The position numbers were made by a program, and so were the translations under genes. The notes below the pieces were generated by a model, which worked only from the letters and a program-made list of their open reading frames with translations, had not been told where the DNA came from and searched no databases. A stretch of 64,000 nucleotides of DNA from Myxococcus fulvus (lineage in GTDB: Bacteria > Myxococcota > Myxococcia > Myxococcales > Myxococcaceae), in NCBI RefSeq assembly GCF_900111765.1, contig NZ_FOIB01000007.1, positions 557,704 to 621,703 on the forward strand, written 5' to 3'. Of this stretch, positions 19,133 through 30,928 are shown in pieces (the stretch's first letter is position 1; the number at the start of each line of letters is the position of its first letter).

Positions 19133-19339
19133 GGTGAGCGCCGATGCGATGGGGCGCACAAAGGTGGCTTGTTCGAGGCGCGCGAGAAGCCACCCCATGG
19201 GGAGGGGAAGTGTCTCTTTGACGAGGGTGCGGGGGTGGGAGTGCTGGCGGGCAAAGACTGTCAGTCCCATGCGCTCCCGGTGGTCTGGGTGCGGGGACTG
19301 GTGCTAGACAATCCAGCCGGGGCCGGAGTCGAGGACACA

Positions 19340-20443
19340 ATGCGATTGAAGCTTGTCGGGATGGTGGCGTGTGCCGTGGTGGTACTGGCCTGCGGCGATG
19401 GAACGAGTGATGGGCTCGTGGGCCGGGTGACGCAGGAAGGGCAGCCCGTGCAGGGCGCGCTCGTGTATCTGACCGAAGCGCCGAGCGCGAGCACGGAGAC
19501 GGACGCGGATGGGCGCTTCAAGCTGAGCGCTCCCTCGGGTCGACACGAGATCACCGCGCGTTATCAGGCTGAGGACGGAGCGCTCAACGAGCAGCGCTTC
19601 ATGGCGGAGGTGGACGTCACTGCGGAGCTGCGGTTGCCGCGGCCCACGCGCCTCCAGGAGCCCGTGGTCGTCGATGCCGGCACCGTCCGGCTGTCGTGGA
19701 ACCCGTACCCAGGCGCGGACTTCCGTGAGTACAAGCTGTACCGGGCGAAGAGCGCCGCGCTCGATGAGACCACGGGCACGCTGGTGTACGTGGGCATGGT
19801 GCCGGGAGATGCGGAGTTCGTGGACGAGGACGTGCGCCCTGGCGACGTCTACTTCTACCGGCTCTTCGTGATGAATGACTTCGGGCGACTGGCGGGCAGC
19901 AACATCAAGCGTCTGTCGATGCCCAATGTGAACCTGGTGCAGGGTGGCGACTTCGAGGAGTTCGCTGTCGGCTCGGCGCCCACGGGGTTCACGCTGGGCG
20001 CGGACCAGCAGTGGGTCGTGAGTGATGAGCGGGCCCATTCAGGGACGCGCGCGGTGCGTGGCACGGGTGGCTTCTCGTATCTGTTCCAGGGGCTCCGGCA
20101 GCACATCCCGGGGAAGCTCCTCGTGCAGGGGGCTCGCTACCGCCTCTCGTTCTATTATCAGCGAGAGTCGTTTGAACGGCCGGACCCCTCGGACCCGGAT
20201 TACTCGCGCGGCAACTCCATCTCGCTGAGATTGGATGTGCCGGAGATGGCCTGGGGGGAGGCCTACCATACCCTCTTGGGTGAGGGAGTCGACACGACCT
20301 GGCAGTTGATGACCCGGACCTTCATCGTCGACAAGAGTGGCGATGCCTCGGTCATCGTGTGGATCGATCGTGAGCGCAACGGTCCGTCACCGGACTGGGT
20401 GGTCTGGATTGACGATGTGAAGTTCGAGCGGGTGCTGGAGTAG
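19340..20443 (+). CDS. Lipoprotein with carboxypeptidase-regulatory-like and Fn3-like domains
   Basis: 367 aa from ATG 19340, with GAGG 5-6 nt upstream. The lipoprotein signal ends at VVVLAC, giving a Cys near residue 18. Residues about 25-90 match the carboxypeptidase regulatory-like beta sandwich (GRVTQEGQPVQGALVYLTEA, DADGRFKLSAPSG). Residues about 100-185 resemble fibronectin type III (VRLSWNPYPGADFREYKLYR). The last 180 residues look like a carbohydrate-binding jelly roll (NLVQGGDFEEF, WVVWIDDVKFERVLE). It is probably an outer-membrane lipoprotein involved in adhesion or polysaccharide binding; no enzyme motif is seen. It is divergent from the ELWxxDGT gene across 207 bp. Confidence 0.8.
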   Translation: MRLKLVGMVACAVVVLACGDGTSDGLVGRVTQEGQPVQGALVYLTEAPSASTETDADGRFKLSAPSGRHEITARYQAEDGALNEQRFMAEVDVTAELRLPRPTRLQEPVVVDAGTVRLSWNPYPGADFREYKLYRAKSAALDETTGTLVYVGMVPGDAEFVDEDVRPGDVYFYRLFVMNDFGRLAGSNIKRLSMPNVNLVQGGDFEEFAVGSAPTGFTLGADQQWVVSDERAHSGTRAVRGTGGFSYLFQGLRQHIPGKLLVQGARYRLSFYYQRESFERPDPSDPDYSRGNSISLRLDVPEMAWGEAYHTLLGEGVDTTWQLMTRTFIVDKSGDASVIVWIDRERNGPSPDWVVWIDDVKFERVLE

Positions 20444-20534
20444 GTGACACCTGCCGTCCTTCGAAGGGGCAGGGCCGGACACCGTGGTCGTCGCTGACAC
20501 GGTGTCCGTAGTCGAGGCCCTGGAGCTGCCCGAC

Positions 20535-21146
20535 ATGTCTTCTGTCCCTGACGCACTGGCTGCGTACCTGACGCCCTTCGTCCCTCGCGACTACCGGCTC
20601 CTCTTCGAGTCGGAGGTGCTGGAGCCGGCGGACCTCGTCACGATCTGCTCGGCGTTGGCCTGGATGTATGAACGTCGGTATGACGAACTCGTGGGGTGGT
20701 ACCGGGCATTGGCCGGAGTGCTGTTCGAGCGGTTCGGCCTGCAGGCATTGCGACAGCGACACGCGAGTCAGTCCCTGACGTCAGGCCCCGAGTTGCTTCA
20801 GGCACTCGGCGTCGTTGAGTCGCCTGACTGGGCGGATGCACTGGGGCGATCGTGGTGGATGCGCAGCCTGGTGCTGGGATTGCCGGAGATTGCGTCAGGG
20901 GTATTGGCGGGGGACCCGTATCAGTTGGCCATCCGGAGATCGCAGATGCCTGCGGACCTGGCGCCCTTCGCTGCCGACGTCGCCGAAGAGTTGGCCGCCC
21001 ATGCGAAAGCCGGGAACGCGCTGGCTCGCAAGCTGGACCGCGCCATCGTCGCGCTGTGGGGTTGTCCGGTCGAACGGCTGGACCAGCGTGTCACGGTGGC
21101 CGAGTTGGTCGCGGGGGGCCTGGAACTCCAGACCTTCGAGCCGTGA
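20535..21146 (+). CDS. Hypothetical cytosolic protein
   Basis: 203 aa from ATG 20535 (GGAG 9 nt upstream); GTG 20484 would add 17 residues. I do not recognise it. It is largely helical and Leu/Ala-rich, with several Trp and Tyr (WMYERRYDELVGWYRALAG, SWWMRSLVLGL). No signal peptide or membrane span is clear. It starts 91 bp after the preceding lipoprotein gene and converges on the 128-aa gene with only 13 bp between stops. Confidence 0.55.
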   Translation: MSSVPDALAAYLTPFVPRDYRLLFESEVLEPADLVTICSALAWMYERRYDELVGWYRALAGVLFERFGLQALRQRHASQSLTSGPELLQALGVVESPDWADALGRSWWMRSLVLGLPEIASGVLAGDPYQLAIRRSQMPADLAPFAADVAEELAAHAKAGNALARKLDRAIVALWGCPVERLDQRVTVAELVAGGLELQTFEP

Positions 21147-21159
21147 GGGCCTCCTCGCC

Positions 21160-21546
21160 TTAGGGCTCTTTGGCGTCCGGGCGCTGTTGCACGGAATAGA
21201 CGGTGATGGCGAGGGTGCCCTGCAAACGGGCCACCCGCGTCAGGGTGTCGACCTGCAGGGGCCAGATTGTCGAATGCGGCTCGGTCCCACTCTCGATGCC
21301 GATGTCGAAGCTGCGGGCCGTGCACGCATCCCAGAGGTCTCGTGCCCGACCCTCAAGAGACTCGATGGCCGCGCACAGCCCCTGGATGGCTTCATCGGGG
21401 TTCGCGGGCTGCTCGTTCAGCTCGAACGTCGCCCGTGGCCCACCCTGGGACACGAGCACGAGCTTCTGCTCGAGGATTGGAATCAGCTCATCGAGGTTCT
21501 GCGTCTCGACATCGAGATCGACGTTCAAGAAGTCCGTTCGTGCCAT
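21160..21546 (-). CDS. Hypothetical protein downstream of gltD
   Basis: 128 aa, start MARTDFLNVDLDVETQNLDEL. I do not recognise the family. Predicted pattern is beta-alpha-beta: an N-terminal strand, a helix (NLDELIPILEQKLVLV), a strand pair, a long helix (NPDEAIQGLCAAIESLEGRARDLWDAC) and terminal strands (TLAITVYSVQQ). It begins only 15 bp after the gltD stop on the same strand and so may be co-transcribed with gltBD. No link to glutamate synthesis is evident. A small regulatory or immunity-like protein would fit its size. Confidence 0.65.
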   Translation of the reverse strand: MARTDFLNVDLDVETQNLDELIPILEQKLVLVSQGGPRATFELNEQPANPDEAIQGLCAAIESLEGRARDLWDACTARSFDIGIESGTEPHSTIWPLQVDTLTRVARLQGTLAITVYSVQQRPDAKEP

Positions 21547-21561
21547 GGGGCCCCATCATGC

Positions 21562-23019
21562 TCAGAAGGGACTGTCCGCGCCGCGCGTCGGCAACACGGA
21601 GACGCCGCCGGACAGATATGCGTCGATGGACTTCGCGGCCTCACGTCCGTCTGACAACGCCCAGACGATGAGGCTGGCCCCTCGGCTCGCGTCGCCCGCG
21701 CCGTAGACGCCCTCCGCCGATGTGGCGAAGCGTGAGTCCACCTGCACCGTTCCCCTGGGCGAAATCGCCACGCCCAGCTCCTCGAGCCCCGTGGTCTCCG
21801 GCCCCGTGAACCCCATCGCGAGGATCAACAGGTCCACCTCGAGCGTCGTCTCCGAGCCCGGCACCTCCACGAGCCTCGCCCCTCCACCCACGGAGCGCTG
21901 CACCTCCACCTTCACCGCGTGCAGCCTCTCCAGCTTCCCCTCCGTCCCCTCCAGCCGCTTCGTCATCATCGCGAACGCGCGCTCGCCACCTTCCTCCTGA
22001 CTCGACGAGGTCCGGAACACCACCGGCCACCGGGGCCACGGGTTCTCCGCCGAGCGAATCACAGGCGGCGCCGGGAACAGCTCCACCTGCCGCACGCTCT
22101 TCGCCCCCTGACGCAGCGCCGTGCCCAGGCAGTCCGAGCCCGTGTCACCACCGCCCAGGATCACCACGTTCCTGCCCGACGCATCCAGCCGCGCCTGTGC
22201 CTCGCCGTGTCCACCCACGAGCCGGTTCTGGTGCTCCAGGTACTCCATCGCCTGCACCACACCCGACAGCTCGCGCCCCTCCACCTCCAGCTCACGCGCC
22301 CGACGTGCCCCCATCGCCAGCAGCAGCGCGTCATGCCGCCCGCGCAGCTCGCGGAAGCTCACCGAGCCCCCCACGTCCACGCCCGTGCGGAACACCACGC
22401 CCTCCGCCTCCATCAAGGCAATCCGCCGGTCCACCACGGACTTCTCCAGCTTGAAGTCTGGGATGCCGTAGCGCAGCAGCCCTCCGACGTGCGCATCCCG
22501 CTCGTACACCGTGACGGTGTGCCCGGCCGCGTTGAGCTGCGCCGCCGCCGCCAGGCCCGCCGGCCCCGAGCCCACCACGCCCACCGTGCGTCCCGTCCTC
22601 CGAGACGGAGGCCGAGGCTTTACCCAGCCCTCCGCGAACGCCCGCTCGGCAATCTCCTTCTCCATCTGCTCGATCGTCACCGCGTCCCGGTCGATGGCGA
22701 GCACACACGCCGCCTCGCACGGCGCGGGACACAGCCGCCCTGTCATCTCCGGGAACCCGTTGGTGCGACTCAGCAGCTCATACGCCTCGCGCCAGCGGCC
22801 TCGGTACACGGCCTCGTTGAAGTCCGGGATGAGGTTCCCCAAGGGACAACCCTGGTGACAGAAGGGGACACCACAGTCCATGCAGCGTCCGGCCTGTCGC
22901 TTCGCCTCCTCGGCCGCGAGCGGCAGCGCGAACTCGCGGTAGTCCCCGAGCCGCTCCTGCTTCTCACGCTTCGGCGCGTGGACGCGGCCCCACTCAGTGA
23001 ATCCGGTCGGCTTGCCCAT
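21562..23019 (-). CDS. gltD: Glutamate synthase (NADPH) small subunit
   Basis: 485 aa. GltD oxidises NADPH on FAD and passes electrons through Fe-S clusters to GltB. The N-terminal cluster cysteines are in CMDCGVPFCHQGCPLGN (about residues 47-63) and CPAPCEAAC (about 97-105). The FAD-binding GSGPAGLAAAAQLNAAG motif is at about 150-167, and the NADPH-binding GGGDTGSDCLGTAL motif near residue 290. The C-terminal FAD contact is GVYGAGDASRGASLIVWA. ATG 23019 lies 3 bp after the gltB stop, so the two are translationally linked. Confidence 0.96.
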   Translation of the reverse strand: MGKPTGFTEWGRVHAPKREKQERLGDYREFALPLAAEEAKRQAGRCMDCGVPFCHQGCPLGNLIPDFNEAVYRGRWREAYELLSRTNGFPEMTGRLCPAPCEAACVLAIDRDAVTIEQMEKEIAERAFAEGWVKPRPPSRRTGRTVGVVGSGPAGLAAAAQLNAAGHTVTVYERDAHVGGLLRYGIPDFKLEKSVVDRRIALMEAEGVVFRTGVDVGGSVSFRELRGRHDALLLAMGARRARELEVEGRELSGVVQAMEYLEHQNRLVGGHGEAQARLDASGRNVVILGGGDTGSDCLGTALRQGAKSVRQVELFPAPPVIRSAENPWPRWPVVFRTSSSQEEGGERAFAMMTKRLEGTEGKLERLHAVKVEVQRSVGGGARLVEVPGSETTLEVDLLILAMGFTGPETTGLEELGVAISPRGTVQVDSRFATSAEGVYGAGDASRGASLIVWALSDGREAAKSIDAYLSGGVSVLPTRGADSPF

Positions 23020-23022
23020 GGC

Positions 23023-27579
<4,557 letters not shown>

Positions 27580-27818
27580 CAACTTCCCCTTTCCCGCCTG
27601 ACGCGGGAGGTCATCGCTGTGTGGCCCTACGCTAACGCGTCGCGTCGACTCTCGTAAAGACGGGCGGGAGCAGGGGGCCGTCAGAGGGGAGGAGGGGCAG
27701 GGTGCCAACAAGGGGCCCTCCCTCGGATGCAGGCTCGGGCCGTGGCCCGGCGGCGGATCCGCTATGAAGCGCCCCGCCCGGGCGAGCCCTTCTCGCACGG
27801 CGTCATGAGGAGCGCGCC

Positions 27819-28307
27819 ATGCCCTATTCACCCATCATCGGCACCCTGGGCTACGTGATGTCGCCGGATCAGCGCCGCGTGCTGCTCATCCACCGCAACG
27901 CGAGGCCGGAGGACGCCCACCTGGGCAAGTACAACGGCCTGGGCGGGAAGATGGAGCGCGACGAGGACGTGGCCGCCTGCATGCGCCGCGAGATTCGCGA
28001 GGAGGCCGGCATCGAGTGCACCCGCATGGTGCTGCGCGGCACGCTCTCCTGGCCCGGCTTCGGCAAGCAGGGCGAGGACTGGCTCGGCTTCGTCTTCCGC
28101 ATCGACGCCTTCGAGGGCACCCCGCTGGAGCGCAACGCCGAGGGCACGCTGTCCTGGGTTCCCCTCACCGAGCTTCCCCGCCTGCCCATGTGGGACGGTG
28201 ACAGGCACTTCCTGCCCCTCGTGTTCGACGAGGACCCGCGCGTGTTTCACGGCGTGATGCCGTACTCGGACGGCCGGGCGGTGAGTTGGAGTTACACGCG
28301 GCTTTGA
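27819..28307 (+). CDS. NUDIX hydrolase (MutT-like 8-oxo-dGTP diphosphatase)
   Basis: 162 aa from ATG 27819, with GAGGAG 7 nt upstream. The Nudix box is complete: GGKMERDEDVAACMRREIREE then AGIE, fitting GX5EX7REUXEEXGU. The substrate side (KYNGLGGK, WPGFGKQGEDWLGFVFR) is like the MTH1/MutT group that removes oxidised purine nucleotides, so a sanitising role is likely. Other nucleotide substrates are possible. It is divergent from gltB across 239 bp and upstream of the iron-uptake locus, with no obvious functional link. Confidence 0.9.
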   Translation: MPYSPIIGTLGYVMSPDQRRVLLIHRNARPEDAHLGKYNGLGGKMERDEDVAACMRREIREEAGIECTRMVLRGTLSWPGFGKQGEDWLGFVFRIDAFEGTPLERNAEGTLSWVPLTELPRLPMWDGDRHFLPLVFDEDPRVFHGVMPYSDGRAVSWSYTRL

Positions 28308-28430
28308 GGCGTGTCTGGGCTGTCTTTCCGCTCGCGGTACGGGCGTTATCAGCCTGTATGGAAAATTTCGCGACTTCGCGCGCGGTGCGTTGACGACGCT
28401 CCCGGGGAGGCGTACTTCTGTGGGACTTCA

Positions 28431-28455
28431 GATAATGAGAATGATTCTCAATATC
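28431..28455. promoter_or_regulatory. Double overlapping Fur box upstream of tonB
   Basis: GATAATGAGAATGATTCTC (28431-28449) matches the 19-bp Fur consensus GATAATGATAATCATTATC at 16 positions. A second register shifted by 6 bp (28437-28455) matches at 15. Overlapping 6-bp-shifted sites are how two Fur dimers bind. The AT-rich element stands out from the surrounding GC-rich DNA and predicts iron repression of the tonB-PepSY operon. Confidence 0.8.
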
Positions 28456-28524
28456 GACACTCCCGCTGTCTCCGCCGAGGTCCCCGCCTCGTGTGTCGCG
28501 ACTCCGTCTGGAAGCCTCTTCCGG

Positions 28525-29310
28525 ATGGGCGAGTCGTCGGAGGGCGTGGGTGTCGGGTCCCGATGGGGACGTGCGCTGGCGGTGGCGGTGGCGGTCCACG
28601 CGGGTGGGCTGGCCGCGGGGCTGGCGTTCGCGGCGCGCCCGGTGGAGCGGGTGGTGGAGCCCGAGCCGGAGCTGGTGCTGCTGGCCTTCAGGCCTCCGCC
28701 GCCGGCCTCGGGTGGACAGACGCGGCAGGCGGCGAAGGAGCGCGCCTCGCGTCCCGCGCGGGCCCGGGTGTCGCGGCCGGTGGTGGAGCCTCGGGCGGTG
28801 GTGCCCCAGCCCCTGGCGGAGCCGAAGCCGGAGGTCATCGAGCCGCCGAAGCCCGAGGAGCCGCCGGCCACCGCACAGGACGAGTCGTTGCCGGAGTCGG
28901 ACCCGGGCGCTCAGCCGGAGTCGAGCCCTGGGCCGGTGGTGGCGGGTGGGGTCGCGGGTGGGGTGGAGGGCGGCGTGCAGGGCGGCATCGTCGGAGCGTC
29001 CGGCCGCGCGGGGGACGCGGTGGGGCTCGCGCAGGTGCTGCGGGCTCCGGCGGTGTTGAAGCAGCCCCGTCCCGAGTATCCGCGGCGTGCTCGGAGCGAC
29101 GGCATCCAGGGGCTGGTGCTGGTGCGAATCATCGTCGGCACGGATGGCGAGGTGGAGACGGAGCACACGCGCGTCATCCGCTCGATTCCGGCGCTCGACG
29201 CGGCGGCGATCTCCGCCGTCAACCGGTGGCGCTTCACGCCGGCCATCGGCCGTCTGGGTCGTCCCGTGCGTGTCATCCTCGAGCTCCCCGTTCAGTTCTC
29301 GTTGAAGTGA
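28525..29310 (+). CDS. tonB: TonB-family energy transducer
   Basis: 261 aa from ATG 28525 (GGAAG upstream). Earlier in-frame starts at 28390, 28435 and 28441 would place the Fur box inside the coding region, so I reject them. A single N-terminal anchor is at residues about 14-33 (ALAVAVAVHAGGLAAGLAFA). A long Pro/Glu-rich periplasmic spacer follows to about residue 130, then a Gly/Val-rich stretch. The TonB C-terminal domain is at about 170-261 (PRPEYPRRARSDGIQGLVLVRI split as PRPEYPRRAR and GIQGLVLVRIIVG; NRWRFTPA). It transmits proton-motive force to outer-membrane receptors, here probably the receptor encoded at 30929. Confidence 0.9.
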   Translation: MGESSEGVGVGSRWGRALAVAVAVHAGGLAAGLAFAARPVERVVEPEPELVLLAFRPPPPASGGQTRQAAKERASRPARARVSRPVVEPRAVVPQPLAEPKPEVIEPPKPEEPPATAQDESLPESDPGAQPESSPGPVVAGGVAGGVEGGVQGGIVGASGRAGDAVGLAQVLRAPAVLKQPRPEYPRRARSDGIQGLVLVRIIVGTDGEVETEHTRVIRSIPALDAAAISAVNRWRFTPAIGRLGRPVRVILELPVQFSLK

Positions 29311-29318
29311 AGCAGCCC

Positions 29319-30800
29319 ATGGCCCTCCCGTTTCGCAAGACGCTGTTCTGGATTCATCTCGTCGTTGGAATCGTGGCGGGAATCGTCGTCGCCATCATGT
29401 CGGTGACGGGGGTGGCCATCGCCTTCGAGCACCAGGTGCTCGACTGGGCGGACTCCGAGGCGCGCACCGTGGCCGCTCCCGGGCCGGATGCGGCCAGGCT
29501 GTCGCTCGAGGAGATGATCGCCAAGGCGCGCGAGGCGAAGCCGGACGCGCAGGTGTCGGGCGTGACGGTGTTCCCGTCGGAGACGTCGGCGACGCAGGTG
29601 GCGCTGGGGCGCGCGGGCGTGGTGTTCGTGAACCCGTACACGGGCGAGGTGCGTGAGAGCTCGGCGAAGGGCTGGCGCTCGTTCTTCCAGGTGATGGTGG
29701 AGTGGCACCGGTGGATCGCGCTGGGCGGGGACAACCGCGCGGTGGGCAAGGCCATCACCGGCGCGTGCAACGCGGGCTTCCTGTTCCTGGCGATCTCCGG
29801 CCTGTACCTGTGGTGGCCTCGCAAGTGGACGCTGAAGACGGTGCGTCCGGTGCTGTGGTTCCGGCGGGGGCTGAAGGGCAAGCCGCGCGACTTCAACTGG
29901 CACAACGTCATCGGCTTCTGGACGCTGCCCGTGCTCATCGTCCTCACGGCGTCGGGCATGGTCATCTCGTACAAGTGGGCGTCCGACTTCGTGTACACGC
30001 TGACGGGGAATGCGCCTCCGGCGCAGCAGGGACCGGGCTCGGCGGGCATGAAGGTGGCGCCTCCGTCCGAGAGCGCCGCGCGCAAGGATCTGGGTTCGCT
30101 GTTGGCCGTGGTGCAGGAGCAGGCGCCGACGTGGGAGAGCATCACGTACCGGCTGCCGTCGCCTCCGCGCGGGGCCGGCGGCAATGCGCCCGGTGCACCG
30201 AGAGGCGAGGGTGGCCGCCGCGGCGGCAAGGGGGCCGAGGGTGAGGGTGCGGAGTCGCAGCGCGGTGAAGCGCGCGCTCCCGCCGAGGCCGCGCCGCGGG
30301 AGGGCGCCGAGCCTCGGCGTCGAGAGAACAGCGCGGAAGTCGCGCCACGCGGGGGCAACGCGTCTCCTGCCGGCGCTGAAGTCGCGCAGCGCCCCGGCAA
30401 CGAGTCCGCTCCCGGCGCCGAGCCCCAGCGTCGCGGCCCTGTCGGTGAGGGCAAGTCCGACGGCAAGGTGGACACCGTCAACTTCAACGTGAAGGTGGAG
30501 AACGGCTGGCCGTACTTCGCCGCCACGCAGTACGCGATGAATCCCTTCTCAGGCGAGGTGGCGAAGCGCGAGGGCTACGCCGACTTCAACAGCGGCCGCA
30601 AGGTCCGCACCTGGCTGCGCTTCCTCCACACCGGCGAGGCGCTCGGCTGGCCCGGCCAGCTCATCGCCGCCATCGCCTCACTCGGTGGCGTCTTCCTCGT
30701 GTGGACCGGCTTCGCCCTGTCGTGGCGTCGCTTCTTCCCGAAGCGCCAGCCGCGCAACACCGCGCCCGTGGCCACGGGCACGACGGAGACCCCCGTCTAG
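29319..30800 (+). CDS. PepSY-domain membrane protein (siderophore-iron reductase-like)
   Basis: 493 aa from ATG 29319, 8 bp after the tonB stop. Four membrane segments are seen: about residues 8-32 (HLVVGIVAGIVVAIMSVTG), 145-165 (GFLFLAISGLYLWWP), 195-215 (VLIVLTASGMVISY) and near 455-475 (AAIASLGGVFLVWTGFAL). Conserved His and Trp residues (VMVEWHRW, FLHTGEALGWPGQ) are typical of PepSY-associated TM proteins such as the FoxB/PiuB reductases that release iron from siderophores. Residues about 285-390 form a low-complexity Gly/Arg/Ala/Glu insertion in the periplasmic loop, unusual for the family. Iron regulation comes from the Fur box before tonB. Confidence 0.88.
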   Translation: MALPFRKTLFWIHLVVGIVAGIVVAIMSVTGVAIAFEHQVLDWADSEARTVAAPGPDAARLSLEEMIAKAREAKPDAQVSGVTVFPSETSATQVALGRAGVVFVNPYTGEVRESSAKGWRSFFQVMVEWHRWIALGGDNRAVGKAITGACNAGFLFLAISGLYLWWPRKWTLKTVRPVLWFRRGLKGKPRDFNWHNVIGFWTLPVLIVLTASGMVISYKWASDFVYTLTGNAPPAQQGPGSAGMKVAPPSESAARKDLGSLLAVVQEQAPTWESITYRLPSPPRGAGGNAPGAPRGEGGRRGGKGAEGEGAESQRGEARAPAEAAPREGAEPRRRENSAEVAPRGGNASPAGAEVAQRPGNESAPGAEPQRRGPVGEGKSDGKVDTVNFNVKVENGWPYFAATQYAMNPFSGEVAKREGYADFNSGRKVRTWLRFLHTGEALGWPGQLIAAIASLGGVFLVWTGFALSWRRFFPKRQPRNTAPVATGTTETPV

Positions 30801-30862
30801 GCCCATCGAACCGGGCGGGCGAGGCTCCCGCGACGCCCTCGGGCGTCATCAATTCCGACTTT

Positions 30863-30881
30863 GAAAATCGTAGTCATTCTC
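30863..30881. promoter_or_regulatory. Fur box upstream of siderophore receptor
   Basis: GAAAATCGTAGTCATTCTC matches the 19-bp Fur consensus at 14 positions. It ends 47 bp before the receptor ATG, in an AT-rich pocket. It implies that the receptor gene has its own iron-repressed promoter. Confidence 0.7.
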
Positions 30882-30928
30882 AAAATACATCAGAGACGAT
30901 CCGCGAGGGTCGGGGAGTGGGGAGAGTC

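Noticed and set aside
28390..28524. Longer N terminus for TonB from earlier in-frame starts
   Set aside because: The interval contains the Fur box, and the extra residues have no TonB-like features; the short cytosolic N terminus from ATG 28525 fits the family.
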